Assembly: GCA_032622095.1 (NCBI GenBank)
Contig: CP136065.1
Span: 214,130,151-214,194,150 of the forward strand
Direction of reading: 5' to 3'
DNA length: 64,000 nt
Origin: Siphonodentalium dalli
Taxonomy: Eukaryota > Mollusca > Scaphopoda > Gadilida > Siphonodentaliidae
Shown: piece by piece, positions 58,661 through 64,000 of the stretch
Layout: each line of letters begins with the position of its first letter
Position numbering within the stretch: the stretch's first letter is position 1
Made by a program: the position numbers and the translations under genes
Notes under the pieces: model-generated
Seen by the model: only the letters and a program-made list of their open reading frames with translations
Databases searched by the model: none
What the model was told of the DNA's origin: nothing

Positions 58661-59284
58661 AATGGAAAAATGAATGTCGGCAATTTCTGCAATCTCTCAC
58701 TTAAAAAATGCCTGCCGCTATGAGCGGAATGAGGCTGCTTCATCTTGGGGGTACTGTACTAGTATATAATAGCACAAATCGGGTTGAATATTCTCAGTAA
58801 AAAAAAATACTCTTGACAGCCAGGACAGGTCTTTCAAAATAGAAATCAGAATACATTTTTTTTAAGTACCGGTACTGTAGGCCTATATATATAATTTGGT
58901 TGAAAGAGACTTCAATAGTATTCGAAAGTTCACCGTAGCTCCCTTAATATTCATGATTTCTGTCAAAGACCGATCGGTCTATTTTAGACCTGTTAAAGAT
59001 GAAGACTTATGAAGTCCTATACTTGTGCAATATGGTGTCAAAGATGTGCTGAAACACAGAAAATGTCAAGGTAAAGCTGTGTGCGGTACTAGTCCAAAAT
59101 TGACTATACATTGAAATTTTAGTATCCAGTAGATTTTCGACTAGGTGCGGTACTCAAAACACTTTTTTCTTAAATAAGTACCAACACACTAAAATGTGGC
59201 GACAATGACTAAGCCTACGCGAACGAAACGTCTAATTGCACAAAATCGGATCGACGCGATTTGTTTTGTATAGTTGTACTAGTA

Positions 59285-59680
59285 CATGTGCACCAGTAAT
59301 TATAAACATATTCCCACTTTCAATAACTGTGGAGTCAATATAAATACATGTATAACATGCATGGTCATACACAAAGTTACACCTCGTCAATATAAATACA
59401 TGTATAACATGCATGGTCATACACAATTTTTTTTTAAGTTACACCTCGTCAATATAAATACATGTACATGAATTTTGCTCTCAGCTTTTGACACTGTTGT
59501 GACTAGCTACTATTTGCGGGCTTTCATTTGTGGTAAGCAGAAGTTGTAGAAGATTCATTATTAATAACTCTCCAATAATGAAATTTCAAATGTCAAAACC
59601 ATTACCGGTATGTAGTTGTACATGTGCACCGGTAAAATTATAAACATATTCCCACTTTCAATAAATGTGGAGGCAAATGA
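59285..59680. repeat. Short direct repeats flanking the exon-1 donor side
   Basis: 'caatataaatacatgtataa' with 'catgcatggtcatacac' occurs two to three times at 59335-59470, and a ~55-bp unit (start 'catgtgcacc', then 'ataaacatattcccactttc') occurs at about 59285 and 59628. Confidence 0.75.
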
Positions 59681-59728
59681 TCGGGGTGACAATTTAGTTT
59701 GATGGTATCAGGGGATGACGGTTATAAC

Positions 59729-59793
59729 CTTGTCACTTCTTCTCCGTCCTTGGTCGAACCGAATGAGTCTTTCGTGATGTTTGTCGAGCTCAT
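59729..59793 (-). CDS. GALM: Galactose mutarotase exon 1 (start codon)
   Basis: ATG at 59793-59791 begins MSSTNITKDSFGSTKDGEEV T, 21 codons plus two bases of an Arg codon completed by exon 2, giving the join ...EEVTR/YTLTN. The N-terminal 'FG...DG..V..YTL' pattern is typical of animal mutarotases. The donor is GTTATA, acceptable but weak. Upstream in the same frame there is a TGA (about 59886-59888 on the minus strand) and no ATG between, so this is the first in-frame start. No signal peptide, consistent with a cytosolic enzyme. Confidence 0.8.
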
Positions 59794-59838
59794 TTTCTTA
59801 GCAGTATTCAATAAACTTGCAATCACCGCGCCGTCGAT

Positions 59839-59890
59839 TGAGTCACATGACTCACATGTGATTCGGAAGTTCAACCAGAGCAGTCACGTG
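59839..59890. promoter_or_regulatory. E-box cluster just upstream of the mutarotase start
   Basis: Within about 45-100 bp of the ATG: GAGTCACATGACTC (a 14-bp palindrome), CACATGTG and TCACGTG. TCAYRTGA boxes are bound by bHLH-ZIP factors (USF, MITF/TFE and Mondo-Mlx families). Site function is inference; some may fall in the 5' UTR. Confidence 0.35.
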
Positions 59891-59893
59891 GGG

Positions 59894-60202
59894 CGATGGT
59901 GTGCGTGTAGCGGTGCTGGCTTTAATGACTTTAATTATTCATCTTGGGATAAATATATCAAGTTATAATTATTAATGCTCGCTTGTCCCATTCTGACCCG
60001 GAGATCGAAATACGTTGATATTATATGAAATACTCCTATGCGGTAAAGTTCAGGTAAGTCACGATTTTTGTGGTAAATAAAGAGCGTTTCTGTTTAGTTT
60101 ATTACAATTTTTTAATATTTGTGACATTGTCACGTTTGGGTACGAAAAATGAAAAATTGCTACACGACTTCGATAAGATAAAATGTGTTCTTCTAATTCA
60201 GG
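59894..60202. other. 5' flank of the mutarotase gene
   Basis: No further gene recognised. Likely proximal promoter by position; no convincing TATA box could be assigned. Confidence 0.4.
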
Positions 60203-62160
60203 TGACGTTTACACATAGCCGGTGAAGCCGTTACCCGGCGAACCCGTTAGCCGGCGAAGGTTGGGCAGAGTGTTTACACATCGCCGGCGAAGATACGCAT
60301 ATATTCATGTGTCTCCTTTACTTGATAATAGTTTTCGTTTTAGTTCTCACTGAACTGCAATATGATATTGCTGTACACCTGTAAACATCTAGCCGCTTCA
60401 TGTTAGAGATATGGTTGGGCAGTATAGTGAAATGAAACTTTTTAGAAATGGAAATGCCGAAATTATTAATATCCAACTCAAACTGTCAGGTATTGCTATT
60501 GGTAATTTTATAGATATTTAAACAACATTGTTAATGGTTTGTTTGGGTTCATAGACAGCCTGTGAAGTGAGTGTCGGACCAAAAGCATGGTCATTGTCAG
60601 TTTTGAGATATTTTCGTCGCATGCATCTACAAATTGGTGTCTATATAATCATTCGGATTGGATATTATATTATATATATAAGTTTCAACATCGCGAATCA
60701 AATGTGACACATTTTCCGTTTGCACATTATACAATAAAATATGTTTTTCATTTTACTCGGGCGTTCACCATGTCCATGTATGTAGGGCCGTGGCGATGGG
60801 GGTGCCTCATCCCAACTTTAATCAATATATTCAAAAGCTGGAAATTTCATACCTGACACGGCAATGGTTGGAAATTTGACATCAGCAATATGTTGAAATT
60901 GTTCTCGTAGTTTTATTTTCAACAATTTGTTATTGGTGATTTCTTTAGGCAACATTTGCTTATTTTTTGGACTGAAATGGCCATCAGTTGGAAATGATCC
61001 AACCTTAGATGTGTGTAAAGTTTGGAAAATGTCCAACAATTGGAAATCTTAAGGCTGGATGCTAGGATTTTGCAATTTTCAGGGTTCAGATTAAAAATTT
61101 TGCTCACACCTGGCCATAACCACGGTCGGTCGATAAATTCCAAAGATGAACAGTACCACACCTCCAAATCAGGCCCTCTAGACCCGTCCCTGTGTACATA
61201 TGTCCACGGCGCACTCAAATTTAGATTATTGAACTAATTGTCCATTAAGTGTGAATCCATAGAAACGTGCCATCCCATTTCTTCCATATATGGACATACA
61301 TGTACATGAATACGCACATTTAATTCCCTCGAATGCGCAACAAATGTACCATGCGCATGCAAAGTACGTGTACCATCATCAGTTAGTATTTATAATAATA
61401 GCTTAGAGCACAATCCCATTGTTGCAATCGTTCCCTGATTTTTGGTAAAGTACACCAATTCCCAAGGCTGGCGAAGGAATAGTTCAATGATTATCCCATT
61501 GTTAGGCACCCCCGCAACTCATAACAAACAAATCGCACGGGCGCTTCAAAGTGGGAACAGTCCGTGTTGTTTCGGACATATCTATTCACATTCAGTTCAT
61601 GTTAATCACGTTTTTGGGCGTGGCTAACCGGCTATTGTGTCCAATCGCGGCCAGCGCACGACACATTTCCAGTTTATTGCATTATGTGTGATCAATTGTG
61701 CTCTAAGTCGGTCAGAGCACGCGAATTGTTCTTTACCAGAATATATCTCGTCTCCGACTCGATTGATTCTGGTAGAGAACAATTATTGTGCTCTAACCAT
61801 TACTTATAACGAAGGTGCGTGACCACCGACGGACAGCTGATTAGAGACAATCAAACTGGCACACTGACCAATATATACACATGTGAAAAGCGGGCTGGTC
61901 TATCAGCGATTGCACAATAACATTGTTCGAGTTAATTGTGGAAAGGAAATCACCCATGACGGCATAACCCCAGATAAACATCTAACTTAACCGCAGAGCG
62001 AATTAGAATTCATACGAAAATCAGGTGCTTGTACTAAATCATTTTATCCAAAAGTTGAAAACCGTATAGCTGAGTATCCGGATAGCCGTAATTCTTATCC
62101 GGCGAAGTATAAACACTCTATTGTTATCGCTGCCGGCTAAAGCGAATGCAATCTTCGCCG
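60203..62160. mobile_element. ~2-kb inverted-repeat element with CCGGCGAAG-rich ends
   Basis: The left end region has GTTTACACATAGCCGGTGAAG and a second GTTTACACATCGCCGGCGAAG 70-80 bp further. The right end in reverse complement has GTTTATACATTACCCGGCG and GTTTATACTTCGCCGG. The motif pair is thus repeated within each end and inverted between ends. The interior includes a stem at 61690-61800 ('gtgctctaa', 'gaacaatt') and a stretch (60830-61130) shared with 50.7-51.0 kb. No transposase. The target duplication is unclear. Confidence 0.55.
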
Positions 62161-62639
62161 GGTAATGTATAAACACCCCCTCATAGTACACTGTATATTA
62201 GTCCAGTGCATTTACGGTTTTACCCAGAACTAATTGCAACAGAATTTTTTTTTGCTGGAATAGGTACATATACCCTCCATAAACATTAAACAACATACTA
62301 AAAATCGGAAAAAGGAAAATTGGTGATTTTCGTGAAACAAATTTGGGAAAATTTTGTCAAATCATCCATTTATGGATTTTCTTTAGCGTATATAAAAAAA
62401 TCAAATACACATTTTTCGAGTTGTGTGACTTCAAAAACGCGAATTTACCTTATTTCGGAGCCTAAATTTAGCAGAATGAGACAAATGTCATATTTTATGG
62501 TTAATTATCTAAAAAACGAGCGTAAAATACAGGGCCTTTTAACCGTTTTTGCAATTCCCTCACTAGATAAAACACAAACAAATATTATTATGTGCATCTA
62601 TGGTTAAGAAGAATAAAATATTATCGAACAAAATGTGTG

Positions 62640-64000
62640 TTCCATTGTATGATGAAATGCAATATTTGGGGTCATGTAACTCAATAAATTACAATCTATA
62701 TGCTCTGCTTTTCTCGTTACCTTTTAAGAATACAAGATAGAACAAATTGTGATGGAATTTCTAAATACATTGGTGAAGAAAATTATATTATTGATCCATG
62801 AACTCTTAGTCTAGCCTCTTTTCCGAAAATGCTATTTTGGGGCGTTTTTGTAAATTTTTAAAAGGTTTTTGTGCATATTCAGAAAAATTAACGAAAGTTA
62901 TTGTGTAAAAGTATTTTATCTTTCTTCTTATATTAGTTTTTTGTTGAGCAAATAACATTTCAATGGTTATACCAATGAATGTCACTGGATTTGAATGGTA
63001 GAAACATGGGGTAGGGGAAAGCATATCAACAAAAACTTCAAAATCAGGCATCTTGAAACATACAACTTCATATTATCAGCTTCTGCATGTATTGTTCTTT
63101 CATACGTAATTTAACACTTTCTTTGTTTATATACATTGACAGAGCTATAATCCTTTTTGTCGTAATTTGGCAGTGAAATGTCAAATTGTCGTTTTGGATT
63201 TATTTTTTAACAACATGGCAATGACATTCTAAATAAACGTCCAGTAACGCATTAAGCTGGTTAATAAAGCAACAGGAATATACACAAACTGGCTGTAATT
63301 TGGTGATAATATTGCATTTTATGATTTCCCCTACCCCTATACCAACTTTCAAAATATTGGAGTCAGTTTACTGAACAATGAGAGAAATCAAGTGATATAC
63401 GAGGGCGTAACCAATGTAAGGCTTATTTTTCAAAACTAAAGTGTTGTAGGAGGAAAGTTCAAATAATTTTACGCACTAAAACACCATTTGTTTTTTCTAT
63501 TTATGCCTAAAAACTTGTTTGAATGAAAAAAAATGTCTCAACATGGCATTTTTGGAAACAAGTTAAGACCAAGGATTCAAAGGGCCATAAGTTGATTTTC
63601 TTAAACAATGGTTTGTTAATATCTTTGCTATTTGTTCAATCTAGCATACTTAAAAGGTTATAAGAAAAGCATGGCATTTGGATATAAATTTATTGATTTA
63701 CATGACCTCAAATATTGCATTTCATCACACGAGTTCTGTGCCAGTGGCAAATTTGGCTAAGTCCATACAATGGAAGAAGAAAGATAAAATACTTTTACAC
63801 AATAACTTTCGTTAATTTTTCTGAATATGCACAAAAACCTTTTAAAAATTTACAAAAACGCCCCAAAATAGCATTTTCGGAAAAGAGGCTAGACTAAGAG
63901 TTCATGGATCAATAATATAATTTTCTTCACCAATGTATTTAGAAATTCCATCACAATTTGTTCTATCTTGTATTCTTAAAAGGTAACGAGAAAAGCAGAG
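62640..64000. repeat. Inverted repeat, right arm cut by the window edge
   Basis: 62701-62935 is present in inverted orientation at 63770-64000 with almost perfect identity (for example 'gctctgcttttctcgttacc' and its partner). 62640-62760 also has a more diverged inverted copy at about 63610-63735, so the right side contains two staggered copies. The identical reading frames in both arms (…YFYTITFVNFSEYAQKPF) are by-products of the duplication, with no recognised domain. Confidence 0.8.

Larger units (their letters stand above)
32193..59793 (-). other. GALM: Galactose mutarotase gene span (5' six exon positions)
   Basis: The enzyme interconverts alpha and beta anomers of galactose and other aldoses at the head of the Leloir pathway, in the cytosol. 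Seven coding segments on the minus strand join in frame: phase 2 after exon 1, 1 after exon 2, 0 after exon 3, 0 after exon 4, 1 after exon 5, 2 after either exon 6. Together they cover human-GALM-equivalent residues of about 1 to 260. Sugar-binding landmarks are present: NR in GRVANRI (human 81-82), H in PNSIHGG (107) and H in [10 protein letters not shown] (176). Introns are about 3.5, 12.2, 3.8, 6.8 and 0.27 kb. The C-terminal exon(s), including the catalytic glutamate, were not found in 1-32192. Family membership is near certain; orthology to GALM is inferred. Confidence 0.92.

Noticed and set aside
62806-63897. Two frames sharing an identical ~40-residue C-terminus, as a paralogue pair
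   Set aside because: They are the two arms of an inverted DNA repeat read on opposite strands; the identity is nucleotide-level and no domain is present.

Overview
The window looks like nuclear DNA of a marine invertebrate, most probably a mollusc. It is AT-rich and non-coding over most of its length, and coding sequence occurs only as short exons with GT/AG borders. The repeats fit this view: elements ending in (ACGG)n-like microsatellites plus a hairpin, 'AAGATGGCGGCC' tandem elements ending in an 'AATAGCTCA...TGAGCTAAAA' hairpin, hAT and TTAA-target elements, and 5S-rRNA-derived SINEs. The taxon is inferred from repeat style only.

One host gene is recognisable, galactose mutarotase (aldose 1-epimerase, GALM-like), on the minus strand. 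Its coding exons are 59729-59793 (start), 56053-56183, 43707-43861, 39660-39869, 32785-32869, and then two alternative versions of the next exon, 32370-32514 and 32193-32337. Reading frame and intron phase agree across all joins and give about 263 residues. The last ~80 residues were not found and probably lie in an exon beyond the left edge.

Three features of this gene stand out. (1) The two alternative exons are homologous, both 145 nt, have identical phases, and are separated by only 32 nt, so they should be mutually exclusive. Only one keeps the sugar-binding aspartate. (2) Exon 4 ends in an 89-nt block that is repeated about ten times into the intron; the apparent splice donor is the first hexamer of the second copy, so the donor seems to have been made by duplicating coding sequence. 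(3) Exon 2 is followed by about 80 copies of a 40-bp unit carrying 26 nt of exon end plus 14 nt of intron start, a minisatellite of 5' splice sites.

Layout: 1-1.56 kb, decayed LINE (minus strand). 1.79-3.06 kb, hAT element with TSD and a transposase remnant. 3.1-32 kb, intergenic or long 3' intron filled with foldback MITEs, TTAA elements, tandem-core 'pearl-like' elements and short palindromes. 32.2-59.8 kb, the mutarotase gene, whose introns hold a 4.4-kb foldback with a minisatellite in its loop, a second hAT element and a 7.25-kb palindromic transposon derivative with nested insertions. 59.8-64 kb, the 5' flank with an E-box cluster, a ~2-kb inverted-repeat element and further repeats.

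A 67-nt hairpin (26-bp perfect stem) recurs at least nine times, often as an oppositely oriented pair inside the arms of larger inverted-repeat elements. All calls come from reading the sequence; no search or folding program was run.
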